Shown here one piece after another: positions 10,546 through 21,847 of a DNA stretch of 64,000 nt; the stretch's first letter is position 1; the number at the start of each line of letters is the position of its first letter. The stretch comes from Protula sp. h YS-2021 (Eukaryota > Annelida > Polychaeta > Sabellida > Serpulidae), in NCBI GenBank assembly GCA_949752745.1, contig OX457031.1, positions 8,035,328 to 8,099,327 of the forward strand, in the 5' to 3' direction. The position numbers and the translations under genes are program-made. Under the pieces are notes generated by a model, which saw only the letters and a list, made by a program, of their open reading frames with translations, did not search any database and was not told the origin of the DNA.

Positions 10546-11115
10546 TTCAGGGTAATAAGTCTGGCGGCTGCATTCATAGCTGATTGGAGAAGATTGAAAG
10601 TTTGCTTCGGAAGGCTATACAGGAGACTATTGCAGTAATCTAGTCTATAAATTATTAGAGAATGAAAAAGGATCTTGGAGGTTTCATCTGACATGAACCG
10701 ACTGACTGACCAAAGCCACTTAATGTCACAGAAACGTTTTCTTCGTATTCCACGTATGTGGTTGAGCATGTTCATTTCGGAATAAAAAAAATAAATCCTA
10801 AATTTTTAGTCATGTCAGTTCTATTAATCGCAGAGCTATTTAAAACCATATGATCAACAGCAACATATTGTTGATTTTGTTTGCTGGCTAAGATCAGAAA
10901 TTCAGTTTTTTTCCTGATTGATTTTCAGTTTATTCTTGAACACCCAATCGCTACCTTTTTTTAATTTCAGATTCCAGACGTGACACACAGATAGCCTGTT
11001 CGGGCGGATTCTTGGCGCTTGCCGAGCTCGATACCTGAGTATCATCATAGACATGATACCAACTATCCAAGGCTGACAGAAGACCAATTTCTGAACCTTG
11101 AGGTGTGGAGCACTA
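10533..11115 (-). pseudogene. LINE reverse-transcriptase remnant (core and thumb)
   Basis: In order on the minus strand I can read: 'CSTPQGSEIGLLSALDSW', a form of the conserved PQGS motif (about 11113-11060); 'YDDTQV', a damaged catalytic YADDTQ motif lacking the alanine (about 11050); 'WVFKNKLKINQEK' followed by 'TEFLILASKQ' (about 10945-10870); and 'MNMLNHIRGIRR' onwards to 'LDYCNSLLYSLP' and 'AMNAAARLITL' (10775-10545). These steps are in the order found in CR1/L2/Jockey-group reverse transcriptases. Frames change at about 10775 and near the YDD box, so it is inactive. Confidence 0.85.
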
Positions 11116-12440
11116 TGTCGTTTTGTGTGTACTTCTTCGTTATACACTATATGCAACCATGCACTGTCAAGGCTGTTCGTTATATTATGGCCATTAATAG
11201 GTGGCCGCTATTGTATTTTCTGCGAGGTTTGACGGTAATTAAGGAGAATTCAAATAATTTTTCATGTCAAACATGGAGAAATCGTGAACCATTTCCGCTG
11301 TGATTCCATGCGTGGCTTGTGAACCATTTGTGCTGTGATTTCATCCGTAGCTTCTTAATTGCATAAATACTTCAAAACGAGGAATAAATTTCAATTTTCG
11401 TTGAATAAATTAAAGGAACTAGGCAAATTAAACGGTGAGTTTTTATCAATCTTGACGGGAGTTTATGGATTTTATTGGAGACAAAATGTAATTGAAATTG
11501 AATTCAAGAAGTCGCAATGGGGTTTTACTTAGAGTGTAAGCAAAATATATATTTAATGAAATAAAGCTAGATTTCTGTCTTATGAGACTAAATTTTATGG
11601 TATTTTTTGTGTTGATATTGCGCTGTGTGTGTTGACGTGCCGAACGCTTGTTGTCATCGAGCGACTGTTCCATGAATGTGGCGTTTAGGAAGGTACAGTT
11701 GGTCAGTAATTTAATTTATAAAAGGGAAACATACAAGTAAATATAAGTAAAGTGTGGTTTAATTTAACTGAAATTAAGGCAGTAAATAATGCATATTTTT
11801 AATGTAAATAATTTGTAAGACACGTACATTGAATACTGGTTAATACTGGCCAGTATTTCGTATTAGTATCAAATAACAGGTATTTTTCAGAAAGGAAAAC
11901 GAAATAATTAAATAATGGTGGTATTTCTGTATCGCTTTTCTGCCTAAATATGAGTGTAAATTAGGTGTTCTATAACACTGTTATCATGTTATAATTTTCA
12001 TGGTGTTTTTGACTCACTGGTGGCACCATCTTCGGATCTACTGAAGCTCAGTGCTTATCTTCTCACCTGATGTGTAGTACTACGTCGGAATCAAGTACAA
12101 CCACACTCGAATTTCAGAACGGAAGACGCTCGCAGTCTCTGCTTCATGCAGATAGACGGGCAGTCTCTACTCTTCTGGCCCGAAATGTTGAAGGGCGTCA
12201 TAGAGGCAGCGAGAGTAAAATCGCGTGACGCGTTAGGCTTAAGGGAACAGGTCCAGACAGCGTCAGTCATTAGTTCCTCCCACGCCGCAGATTAAGAAGC
12301 CTCTCCAAAGCATAGGTAGCAAACAATTAAAGTATCCGGTCGAGACTGCATGTCTACTCTACCAGATACTTTAAATATTTGCGAAGAATTGGTCTTTCCA
12401 TTTCCCAAATTTTGCACAAATGTTAATTTCTTGCAAGCTT
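11116..12440. other. Intergenic, no gene recognised
   Basis: AT-rich. A 36-base direct duplication ('gtgaaccatttccgctgtga' and a variant) lies at about 11284-11355. The right end, from 12010, may already belong to the 5' part of the DIRS remnant but shows no readable frame. Confidence 0.4.
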
Positions 12441-12504
12441 GGCAGTCGCTAGGAGCACCCAAACACATAATCCGCTGGTTGAGCTGGGATAACCTTTATC
12501 GTTT

Positions 12505-13068
12505 GTGAGAGACAGGTCGGGTTATCAAATCCTTCCGCCATTCACCAAGCCTGACGAACCGTCTTTAGTTCACGTCCTACGAGCGCCAACCAGAAAGCAG
12601 CTGGCTTTGCAAGCAATGATTCAAGAACTGATAGAAAACACAGCCATAGAAAAATGTCTAGGCACAGCAAAGGTTTTTTTCAGTCGAGTCTTTCTTGTTC
12701 CAAAAAAAGTTGGGCAGTTGCCGTCTTGTCATAGACTTGGCACATCTCAATCAGTTCATACACCTCACATCATACGGACACTCCAAGGTAGTCAAACGTT
12801 AGAGCTTGCTAATTTTCCAATATCCCGACAATTTGTTGTTGATAAATGGAGACAGGCAGGTCATTCTATCCCAGGTGGTCACACTGGTCAGGCAGTGTGG
12901 TGTTATCGGTCTGTTGGTCAAGTACAAGTTCGAACTGATTCTGGTTCCACGGATAGAGTTCTTGAACAAATTCCTAGATTTGTAAGGGCCAGAGCGTTTG
13001 CCACTCAAAATCGAATTCAAAAGCTTTCAAATCTAATTGTGCAAGTCGTATCTTCTACCAAGCCTTGA
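12505..13068 (+). pseudogene. DIRS reverse-transcriptase N-terminal remnant
   Basis: The best-conserved stretch reads 'FFSRVFLVPKKVGQLPSC', which corresponds to 'FFSRVFLVPK' of the better copy at about 33554-33585. Upstream text ('IQELIENTAIEKC') also matches that copy in position. The frame after it drifts out of register with the RT palm, and no YLDD box is left. It is clearly a dead copy of the plus-strand DIRS reverse transcriptase. Confidence 0.75.
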
Positions 13069-13142
13069 GCATCCCTATTAGAGTCTCGGATTGTTGGTAG
13101 CAAAGCGGAAGACGGTCGAGTTGAAGAGATACCGCTGTTGTT

Positions 13143-13763
13143 TTGAAGACATTTTGTAACGGCAGGTCACCGTATCTTCGACTACGCCTTTCCTTATTAG
13201 CTCTGAGGGATCTCAATTGGGGATCGTGTCAGCTTAATCTTCTGAAAGGTGTGCCCTTCTCTCTTCCAGCCCCATCAAGGCAGGTACAGACCGACGCGTC
13301 TTGCAGCGGTTGGGGTGTCTTTTTCCAAGGATACACAAGGAAGGTCATTGGTCTGCGTATCACTGTGTTGGAAATGAAGGCAGTGTTCCGTGCTTGTCAA
13401 CTTCTCTCTACGTTTCTCAAGGTTTTTCGGGGGCAGTAGTCTCTTATTTGTCCAAGTAGGGTGGTACGCGTTCACCGACGTAGTCTCGTATCAGCAAACA
13501 GGTTCTCTTGCATGCTCGCGACAGTGATTTTGTCACACATTGCAGGTAGTCTAAATGTTCTGGCAGCTCTAGATTCCAGAATGGGCGAGATTGTTCAGAC
13601 AAAGTGGGCTTTAGCGGATTGCAAGTTTCAAAGGATTGCAACTCAGTCTCCGTGGGGGACGCCTCAGGTCGTTGTCTTCGCCAATTACCTCAAACATCGT
13701 CTTCCAGTACACAGTTCTCCGTGTACGGACTTAGCAGCATTAGCGATCGATGCGTCACACACA
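13143..13763 (+). pseudogene. DIRS RNase H and following domain remnant
   Basis: Contains 'VQTDASCSGWGVFFQGYT', the first RNase H strand with its catalytic aspartate, then a second frame with 'HIAGSLNVLAALDSR' (RNase H end) and 'QSPWGTPQVVVFANYL' with 'SPCTDLAALAIDA', the conserved region that follows RNase H in DIRS polyproteins. Frame changes separate the pieces near 13440. The gene breaks off at 13766, where the TIR element is inserted. Confidence 0.8.
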
Positions 13764-13767
13764 TAAT

Positions 13768-14317
13768 ATGCCTTTGTCAACAAAAAGTTTTCGAACTGAC
13801 ATGAGACTGACTAATTTGCCTTGTCCACTTCACGAATTCCAATTCAACGAATTCCAAAAAAAGATTTGTAAATACTTTGTCATAAATTTGTCATTAATTC
13901 GTCAGTTTACAGCTTGTCTTTAATTCGTCATGCTAATAAATTGTCAATTATTTGCCAGAAACTCGTTATTTTAAACCTGTCAATTTGTCACAAGTTTGCC
14001 AAAACTTCGTCAAATTGATGTGACCCTAAACTTGTCAAACTGACGATGCCTAACTCAACAATGTAAATTTGTCAAAAATTTGTCTTTGTCACTGGCTTGT
14101 CATTTTCATGTCATATGTTTGTCAAATTCTAATGTGTAGTTTGTCAATATCTCGTCACAGATTCGTCAAAATATCTTTGACAAGTGATTGACGAACTATC
14201 CCAAAATAATCACAATTTGAAAACATTAAAATTAACACCATTGCCTAAGAACATTGTAGCCAGCCAGGTTCTATTTATTCAGGTATAATAAGAATGTTCA
14301 GAGGCATTCACACAAAT
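13768..14317. mobile_element. TIR element, truncated copy C
   Basis: Begins 'atgcctttgtcaac' like copy A and carries the same 'attcgtca' clusters, but it is cut off where the full copy B starts at 14318. It lies directly in the DIRS RNase H region. Confidence 0.65.
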
Positions 14318-15050
14318 ATGCCTTTGTCAAGAATTTGTCGAAAAGTTTTTGAACTGATAAGAGACTGACAAATTTGCCTTGTCCATTCGACGATGCCCAA
14401 TTCAACGACTTCCAATCAAAAATTTGTCATTAATTCTTCAGTTTATAGCTTGTCGTTAATTCGCCATGCTTATAATTCTTCAATAATTCGTCAGAAACTT
14501 GTCAATTTGTCACAAGTTCGTTAAAACTTCATCAAATTGATTGACGACCCCAAACTCGTCAACCTGACGAATTTGTCAAAAATTTGTGTTTGTCACTGGC
14601 TTGTCATTTTCTTGTCATGTATTTGTCAAATCCTAATTTGCAGTGTGTCAGTATCTTGTCACAAATTAATAAAAATATCTTTGACAAGTGATTGACAACT
14701 ATCCGAATAAAGAATATTAGACATAATAACTACGATCCGAAAAGTTTTAAATTAACACCATTGTCCAAGGACATTGTGACCAGCCAAGTTCAAGTTAATC
14801 AGGTGTAATACGAATGTTCAGGGACATTGTTACCAACCAAAAAAATTAACATCTAATTATACTAGAGTGGCCATCATCAGAATACCGGAACTCTTTTGTT
14901 AGGCAGTCTTTGCGTTTTGTTTTTGTAAACAAAAACAAATGTTAGCCCATCCCTATTCCCTCGCCTGCCATCCTTTACCACCGCTTGCCTCTCCTGTTTA
15001 CAAAGTTTTACTTTGACAATTTTGTACTATTTCAGAATTAAGACTATTAT

Positions 15051-15129
<79 letters not shown>

Positions 15130-15607
15130 GACAGGTTTAGCCACGTGGAGCGTGCGACTATAAACTGAGCTTATACTCTACGTCTTTTTTTAGCCGGACC
15201 TGGAAGATAGTCACTGTAAAGGTTTTACTGTAAGTCTTTTTCATCTGGGTCACGACAAGCAGGTCTTACTGTCTGTCTTTTCATCTGATTCCGGAAGGGG
15301 ATGGCTAAAAACAGGTTTTCCTGTAAGTCTTTTTATCCGGATCTTAAAGGCTGTCCCTCGTAATGAGTTATGCCATAGTATTTTTATCCAAAACGTGTTA
15401 AATGTGGTCGCCACATCGCCAATTCCCTATTTTATTGTTTTTGATAACGGTCACCCCCACTTCCATCTAATGTCTGCACGGATCTCAGCACAACATAACC
15501 CCTTTACCCGTTTCACTCTATGGGACCATATCTAAAGTGTACCTACACCAGCGATATATACCTTATCTTTAAACATTCTCATCCGCCGAAAAATCACAGA
15601 AAGGCAT
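14318..15607. mobile_element. TIR element, copy B
   Basis: Full-length relative of copy A (6480-7666), starting 'atgcctttgtcaag' and ending 'aaaatcacagaaaggcat'. It contains an extra TA microsatellite. Copies B and C together separate the DIRS RNase H fragment from its recombinase. Confidence 0.7.
15052..15127. repeat. (TA)n microsatellite
   Basis: About 38 uninterrupted TA units inside TIR element copy B. Copy A has no such run at the matching place. Confidence 0.95.
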
Positions 15608-15779
15608 CCTCCTTAACTGAGGTTCTCATGAAGATTTGGCTTGAGAAACCAAACTGTCTGCTGCCGGTAGCTTCCGATCTTCCAGATATGTCTTTATTTG
15701 CATTGTTGATGCGGTTACCGTGCGTCAAGAGTCTTCCAACCCCCCAACTATAGCAGTGTTCGACAACATGAGTGGAAAT

Positions 15780-16330
15780 ATTATCACCCAAATCCTTAGC
15801 TGTTTTGGTTGAAACTTTGGTGCAGAAGTTTTCCTTCACGAAAACCAAGGATTCTTTCAGAGAGTAATTCAGAGGATGGACAGCCCTTAAGGACTCCACG
15901 AATAAGGTTTATTTTTCATATTGCCGACTTTTCGAGGCATGCTGTGTGGATCGAGAAATCGATCCTGTGGCAGCTACCTCTATCTTTTCGACGTTAGGAA
16001 GGTTTCGGTTAAATCGACCATGATATACCGCTCAGCTTCCAAATTTATTCTGAGCCGTTCATCGGGTTATGACTTGTCTACCTGTGATATGTTGTCAGAT
16101 TTACTCAGGTCTTTCCAGCTAGACCGTCAGAACAATGGCGCCTTTTGATTTGTCCCTTTTTTGAAATATCTCACGTCTCCACTTTTCCATTACTGTATTA
16201 TTTCAGACAGGATACTTACCTTGAAATGTGTTTTCTTTGTGGCCTTTGCTTCGGGCAAAAGTCTCAGGGGAAACACACGTATTGCAAAAACTCGACTGGT
16301 CAAGTTAATGGTTTTTGGGAGGCGGTTGTC
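15780..16330 (+). pseudogene. DIRS tyrosine-recombinase remnant
   Basis: Pieces in several frames match the recombinase of the copy at 35 kb: 'STNKVYFSYCRLFEA' (equivalent to 'STAKVYRSQWNKFAA'), 'APFDLSLFLKYL' and 'LKCVFFVAFASGKSLRGN' (equivalent to the region with the first catalytic arginine, here altered). The C-terminal His-x-x-Arg and Tyr region was not found. Non-functional. Confidence 0.75.
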
Positions 16331-16435
16331 CTAAACAATTACCATCGTCTCTGGGCAAGACGCCCATCCCGACCGGTTATGAGGTCACGTGGTAGTGTTG
16401 ACACCGCGTCGTCATGCCCCGTCACGCGCATATAA

Positions 16436-17626
16436 TAAACAGTCATAAATAGACGACGCTATTGCCTGATACGGTAAGTAGCAGGTAACAGTTTTATATC
16501 CTTATATCCTTTATGAGTATATCTTTCTAAGGTATCTCTATGTAATTATATCAAGAAAACCATATTGCCAGCATATGATGATATAATTAAAGAACTTGAA
16601 GATGTAATTCAAATGAAGTTGTCAATTAAAGCTCATCGTATAGACATTTAGCGCATTCTTTACGCAATGCTAATGGCGTGTAAATGCACTAGATTAGAAT
16701 TACATGTGATCACAGAGACAACACTTAAAAAACCTTGAGGTGTGTCCACGAGTCTCAGATCCCCAGTATTTTTTATCCGATGTGGTGTGTAGCTCTGCAA
16801 CAAGGCACATTTATTGTAAACACAGTCATGGATATAAATGTAACTTCCTTGGCGAAATTTGTAGCAGGAAAATGTTTGTTCTGGTGCGCGGGCCGAAATG
16901 GTCTTATGGAACCATAGCAATAAAAGTGACACCCCAGTATCTGTAACAACAAGAAGTGACGCCAAAATAGGAGCGGAAGTTGAGTCACACAGAAAGTGGG
17001 AAAAAGCGGAAGTAAGGCATCGGCATAAGTATTAGAATCAGTAAAACAAACGAAGCAAAAGTTGACAAAAATAGTTGTTTTTCTGTCCTTCAACAATTGC
17101 AAGCGTAAAAGTTACTTTAGAGTTAGGCACTATAAATTGCCTTAAACAAAACATTGGATATATAACAAAATATTGAATTAAATTAAAACAAGTTTAAGTA
17201 TTCAGTTAAGCACGAAGTCAAGTCAAACATGCATGCCTATTTACACCATACAGTAGGAGACAAGATCTTCGCCGAATCACGACATTGTTGCCACATCATT
17301 GTCAATGTTAAATATATGCTGACTACTATGAAATGCCATTTTAACATTTAATGTTTGTTTTTGATCTCAAAATACAATTGAAGATATCGATAAATCAATA
17401 TAGATCTCATTAATTCATATCTCGCTATCAATAATTGAATTTTAGATGGCAAAAATTTATTTTTGAGACAAAAAATCAATTTTACACACACACATATATA
17501 TATGCACGACGCTTTTGATCCACTTTAAAAGAGTGCAGTGAAGATTGCAGTGAAGAAGATTGCAGTGACCCGCCATTTTAATACGACCACGTACTTCCCC
17601 TGTTACACACTCCTAATCCTAATATT
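16436..17626. other. Intergenic, no gene recognised
   Basis: AT-rich. Several short overlapping frames on both strands at 16660-17100 have no recognisable motif. Confidence 0.45.
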
Positions 17627-18172
17627 TCAGTCCAGACTACTGACTCTTCCTGTAAAACTAGAGTCATACGATATGGAAGTCATTATCCTCTCAAGCTCGG
17701 GTTCCACCGAGTCCTCGTCGCTGTTCGAGGTGCACTTGTGCCATGCCGCCAGATGTCCCTGCTGTGTAACCACGCCATTCAAACTGTTTCGTGTATTACA
17801 CTCGATTTTTGGAAGAGGTGGAAGCCGTTGTATAATCTTTTTTGGCTTGGAAAAGGTGTTGTCGCATGAATTAAACTCGGCGTTCTTATTCAAAGAAATC
17901 ATTTTCATTTCTCGTTCTGCCAAGGGAGGGTGAGGGAGAGGAGGTAGTCTGCTGCCCCTTGTGACCTGTGTGGTAACATCCGTCAATACCTCTACGTCAC
18001 TGTCGCTTCTTGTTCCCAACAGACCATGCCCGTGTCTGTGCTCGACGCAAATCGACTTTTTAAATAAAGGTTTTCTTTGCTTGTTTTGGGAGGCGCCCAT
18101 TCGGTATCCACTGCCTGCCTTTATTCGTTCATTTGCTGGTGTTTTACCTGCTCCTGTACAATTACTTTTTAT
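17627..18172 (-). CDS. Possible host coding exon, function unknown
   Basis: A long minus-strand frame of about 180 codons that ends in TGA at 17627. Composition is protein-like: charged and serine-rich, with two similar proline motifs 'RLPPLPHPPL' and 'RLPPLPKIEC', which could be SH3-binding sites, and a terminal 'SSFTGRVSSLD'. A 3' splice site-like 'ttgtacag' precedes about 18170, so it could be a last coding exon. I do not recognise the family. The opposite strand is also partly open, and no polyadenylation signal is obvious downstream. Confidence 0.4.
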   Translation of the reverse strand: MKSNCTGAGKTPANERIKAGSGYRMGASQNKQRKPLFKKSICVEHRHGHGLLGTRSDSDVEVLTDVTTQVTRGSRLPPLPHPPLAEREMKMISLNKNAEFNSCDNTFSKPKKIIQRLPPLPKIECNTRNSLNGVVTQQGHLAAWHKCTSNSDEDSVEPELERIMTSISYDSSFTGRVSSLD

Positions 18173-18415
18173 TTCACAAATACAAAATAATTTCAGAAAG
18201 TCATAAAATGACACATTGCATATTTGTCCATAAATTTGTCTCCTACATCATACTACTGAACTGAAGGTATTGAACAATTAAGAACAGTGGCATTCAGTCT
18301 TCCTCGTGGCTGTAATACACGTCTTCTATGGAAATGCAAATCAATTACATGAAAACTGCTCGGCTATTAAGCGTAAGAGAGATAATCAAATTGGTCCAGT
18401 TAAACCGTTTTCATT

Positions 18416-18505
18416 TACACAGCCTTCGTGCCTTCGATACAGTCTTCGTGACAGCGACACAGTGTTCGTGCCGACGACACAGCCTTCGTGCCAGCTACAC
18501 ATTAA
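18416..18505. repeat. Short repeat of 'acagccttcgtgcc' words
   Basis: Three to four imperfect units of about 20-30 bases. It is minor and explains the repetitive peptides read there. Confidence 0.6.
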
Positions 18506-18734
18506 CGGTACTAGCGGCGCGCCGTCGATCTGCATCAGTCGCCTTATTTTCAGTCATCATAAAGTAATATTGACTAGAAAGAGAAATGTTGACCGTACTA
18601 TGTCAAAATTATTCTAATGATGACTCAAAATAAACCATTATATCAATTGGATTGCAGCATTTTTCAAAGCCATGTAACAACGGCATTTATATAAAAAACT
18701 GCCGCACATTGCCATTCGAGACCCCCCCCCCCAA

Positions 18735-19240
18735 CCCAGCTCACCATGATATATGTCACTTCCTCAGCTTACTATGACGTAGGGCACTCTCCCCAGCTTA
18801 CCATGACATAGGGCACTTTCTTGAGTTTACAATGACACAGGACATTTCCTTTAGTTTACCATGACATAAGACACTTCCTTCAGTTTAGTATGACATAGGA
18901 CACTTCCTCAAGCTTACTATGACATAGGACACTTCTCCAAGCTTACTTTGACATGGGACACTTCCCTAGTTTACTATGACATAGGACACTTCCCCCCAGG
19001 TGAATGTGACATAAGATAATGTGACATATGATAAGATTTCCCAGCTTACTATGATCTAGGGCAGTTCCCCCAGTTTAGTATGACATAGTTCACTTCCCAA
19101 GCTTACAAAACCATATAACACTTCCCCCAGCTTACCATGACATAGGGTACTTCCACAGTTTAGCATGACATAGGACACTTTCCAAGCTTATTATGACATA
19201 GGGCACTTCCCCAACTTACCATGACATAGGACACTTCCCC
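18735..19240. repeat. Minisatellite with 'catgacataggacacttcc' unit
   Basis: About 15 variable units of 25-40 bases built on 'cttaccatgacatagggcac'. Units differ in length, so the array is old or was always irregular. Confidence 0.9.
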
Positions 19241-19244
19241 AGTC

Positions 19245-19508
19245 GGACATCACTGTCGGACGTCACTGGCATTGCCTGGACATCTTACGTAACACAAAAC
19301 GAGCAGCAGGACTTCACTGACATTACCTGGACGTCTTATGCAACACAAAACGAGCAGTAGGACGTCACTGACATTACCTGGACGTCTTATGTAACACAAA
19401 ACGAGCAGTCGGACATCACTGGTATTAACTGGACGTCTTACGTAACACAAAACGAGCAGTAGGAACGACACTGACATTACATGGATGTCTTACGGTAACA
19501 CAAAACGT
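19245..19508. repeat. Minisatellite, 51-bp unit, about five copies
   Basis: The word 'aacacaaaacg' recurs at 19291, 19342, 19393 and 19444, a step of 51, and then at 19497. Because 51 is a multiple of three, the minus strand stays open and gives a repetitive leucine/valine/cysteine peptide. I regard that as a by-product. Confidence 0.9.
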
Positions 19509-20104
19509 ATGAGAAGCCGAGACCGATGGCACCATCTGCTTCCGCCCCTGATCAACGGAAGTCCGACGAGCTATGCACTTTCCACAACAGGTCTCACACC
19601 ACAACAGATTTACTTACCACTTTATTTGTAGCTTCGGTTGAAATTCAGTTTTTCCGACTGGACTAAAAAAATTACTATATGTCCAAGTGAAGTGTTCCTC
19701 TACACATACAAAAATGCCAACCAAAATACTTTTTTGCTATCTTTTGTCAATGTGGGCAGCCCCAGCAACTTCAACCCTTAAACAAAACAAAAAGGGCGAC
19801 ATGCTGACCTTTAATCTCAGTTTTCATATGAAAACGAAGATATACAAGTGATGTTATTTCAAAGCAAACTAGAGTTATTTACCTTTATAATTAACTATCT
19901 GATTGTACTCTTTTAATATCAATTATTTTACTGCGATTCATAAAGGAACTATTTTGTTATGTGTAGATTGTTGTTGGTGAACCAGGAAGCAAACAACTGC
20001 GGTGTGATTTCAACAGTCAGCAAACTCATTCCAACATTTGATGCAACCTTCCCCGCATTCTCCACCAGATGCCGCCTCCATGTTAACTGTCTTCTCCACG
20101 ACGA

Positions 20105-20990
20105 TTCAGCTATCTGAATGCCTAGGAAGATATGACAGCACACATACTGTGAAGAGAGTGCTGCACAACAAGGCAGCTATCTGAATGCACGGGAAGGTGT
20201 GACAGTATACATGATGTGGAGAGTGTGCTTCACAACAAAGCAGCTATCTGAATGCACAGGAAGGTGTGACAGTATACATATTGTGGAGAGTGTGCTGCAC
20301 AACAAAGCAGCTATCTGAATGCACAGGAAGGTGTGACAGTATACATATTGTGGAGAGTGTGCTGCACAACCAGGTAGCTATCTGAAAGCATAGGAAGATG
20401 TGACACTATACATGCTATGGAGAGCGTGCTGCACGACGAAGCAGCCCTCTGAATGCGCAGGAAAGTGTGACATACTACGTGCTGCAGAAAGTGTATTGCA
20501 CCGCAAGGCAGCTATCTAAATGCACAGGAAGGTGTGACATCCTTCGTACTGAGGAGAGTCTACTGCACGACAAGGCAGTTTTGTGAATGTACAGGAAGGT
20601 GTGAGAGCATACATGTTGCAGAGAGTCTGCCGCAAGACAACGCAACTATCTGAATGCATAGGAAGGTGTGACAGTATACACGCTGCGGAATCTACTCTAC
20701 GACAAGGCAGCTATCTGACTGCACTGGAAGGTGTGACAACATACATGTTGCGAAGTCTGAGGCAGCTACCTGAAATCACAGGAAGTTGTGACAGCATACA
20801 TCCTGTGGAGAGCCTGCTGCACGACAATGTGGCTGTCTGAAATCCCAGGAAGATAATACTGTGTTCGTGCTGTGCAGCGTCTACTGCACTACGAGGCAAA
20901 TATCTTAAATCACATGAAGGTTTGACAGCAAAGGTGCTGCAGAGAGCCCACTCCTGTTGGTTATCCAAGGAAGTATCTGACTTACAGGAG
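20105..20990. repeat. Minisatellite, 67-bp unit, about 13 copies
   Basis: 'ctgaatgcac' recurs at 20181, 20248, 20315 and 20382 (67-base step) and continues with divergence to about 20990. Units contain 'aggaaggtgtgacagtat' and 'gagtgtgctgcac'. Units in the 5' part are the most alike. Confidence 0.9.
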
Positions 20991-20999
20991 CCCGTGACG

Positions 21000-21792
21000 T
21001 TTGTGGAATAAAACCTAGAAATATGTTAAGGTCTGAGTAGAGGCATATAGTATGAAAATAACGCACTGTCAATGGGACTGAATAGATAAGAATAGAAGCT
21101 ACAATCGGTTTTATAAGGACACACCGACATTTCATTCAAAGGTATTTCTCCGCTAAAATACTTTCCGCTTTTTCGGCTGCAATGTGTATGAAATGCTCAC
21201 AGTCCATGATATCACTCCCCAGTATTACTATCTCATTTGCTTATTCACACATAAGGCAATGAGTGTAAGATACTCAATACTCTACTGTAAGTAAAAGAAA
21301 GTATTGCCAGTCTGCAAGATTTTAGCTGAATTCTTCCTGGAATAGTGTTTCTAAAAAAATTTTGTATGAAATTGTTTTGAAAAAGAACGGTCACTTGCTG
21401 TAAATACTGGCTAGGTTTTTGCAATTTCAGCATTTATCATGCAATGTTATTCGCCGATAACATCCGCGAAATATAGCAGAAACCAAGAAAGGGCCAGATG
21501 TTAAACCAAAGGCAAAGCCATGCCGATGCTGGCAGTGCTTGTAACCGTGTTTATGATAAACTCTTCCTTGAATACCGTGACGTTACATGAGTGTTTAATT
21601 CGCGTTGGCAAAACTTCGTTATGGAATCTTTTGTTTTTGTCAATAAGATCGGAACAGATCAGAGAAGATCAGAGCACATTGGGCTTATGGCTTAGTTAAT
21701 CTTCATTAGATCTGCAGCTTAAACGTTTTTGTATTTTGTATCCAAATTCTCCTTACAAGCTACTGAAATTTCTCATTGTTTTGAAAGGCATC
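21000..21792. other. Intergenic, possible promoter region of the next exon
   Basis: No gene recognised. The repeated words 'gatcggaacagatcagagaagatcagag' (given here only as the short words 'gatcagag') occur near 21649-21677. Nothing can be assigned as a promoter with confidence. Confidence 0.3.
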
Positions 21793-21847
21793 ATGGCTTT
21801 TGGAATTACGCCTTTACTCTGGGCGTGGATCCTATTGATTAACAAAG
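21793..21847 (+). CDS. Candidate signal-peptide exon (first coding exon)
   Basis: ATG at 21793 opens 18 codons, 'MAFGITPLLWAWILLINK', a hydrophobic leader, and ends 'AAAG|gtatga', a good 5' splice site in phase 1. The phase fits the first lectin-domain exon at 52,557, but the best leader candidate for that gene is the nearer exon at 39,973. It may belong to a paralogous secreted gene whose other exons are lost or not recognised, or it may be an alternative first exon. Short length means chance occurrence cannot be excluded. Confidence 0.35.

Larger units (their letters stand above)
9632..11115 (-). mobile_element. CR1/L2-type LINE 3' fragment (minus), interrupted
   Basis: Reads on the minus strand from a reverse-transcriptase core near 11115 to a 3' tail of about ten ATT/AAT units at 9632-9660, preceded by the tail text 'agcgcttagtaataggcgct' typical of such elements. 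The body is split by a Penelope-like fragment between about 9970 and 10540. The 5' part is missing, as is usual for truncated LINE copies. The strand, tail and coding remnants agree. Confidence 0.85.
12440..16435 (+). mobile_element. Decayed DIRS retrotransposon, third copy
   Basis: Fragments of the same RT, RNase H and tyrosine-recombinase genes as in the copy at 30-38 kb, in the same order and strand, but with many stops and shifts. It is split at 13768-15607 by copies of the 6.5-kb TIR element. Terminal repeats were not found, so its ends are approximate. Confidence 0.8.

Noticed and set aside
15594..15899. Minus-strand 101-codon frame
   Set aside because: It lies across the boundary of the TIR element and the DIRS recombinase remnant, whose real reading is on the plus strand.
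17538..17933. Plus-strand 131-codon frame opposite the candidate exon
   Set aside because: Its composition is less protein-like than the minus frame and it has no start or splice context. Kept only the minus-strand candidate.
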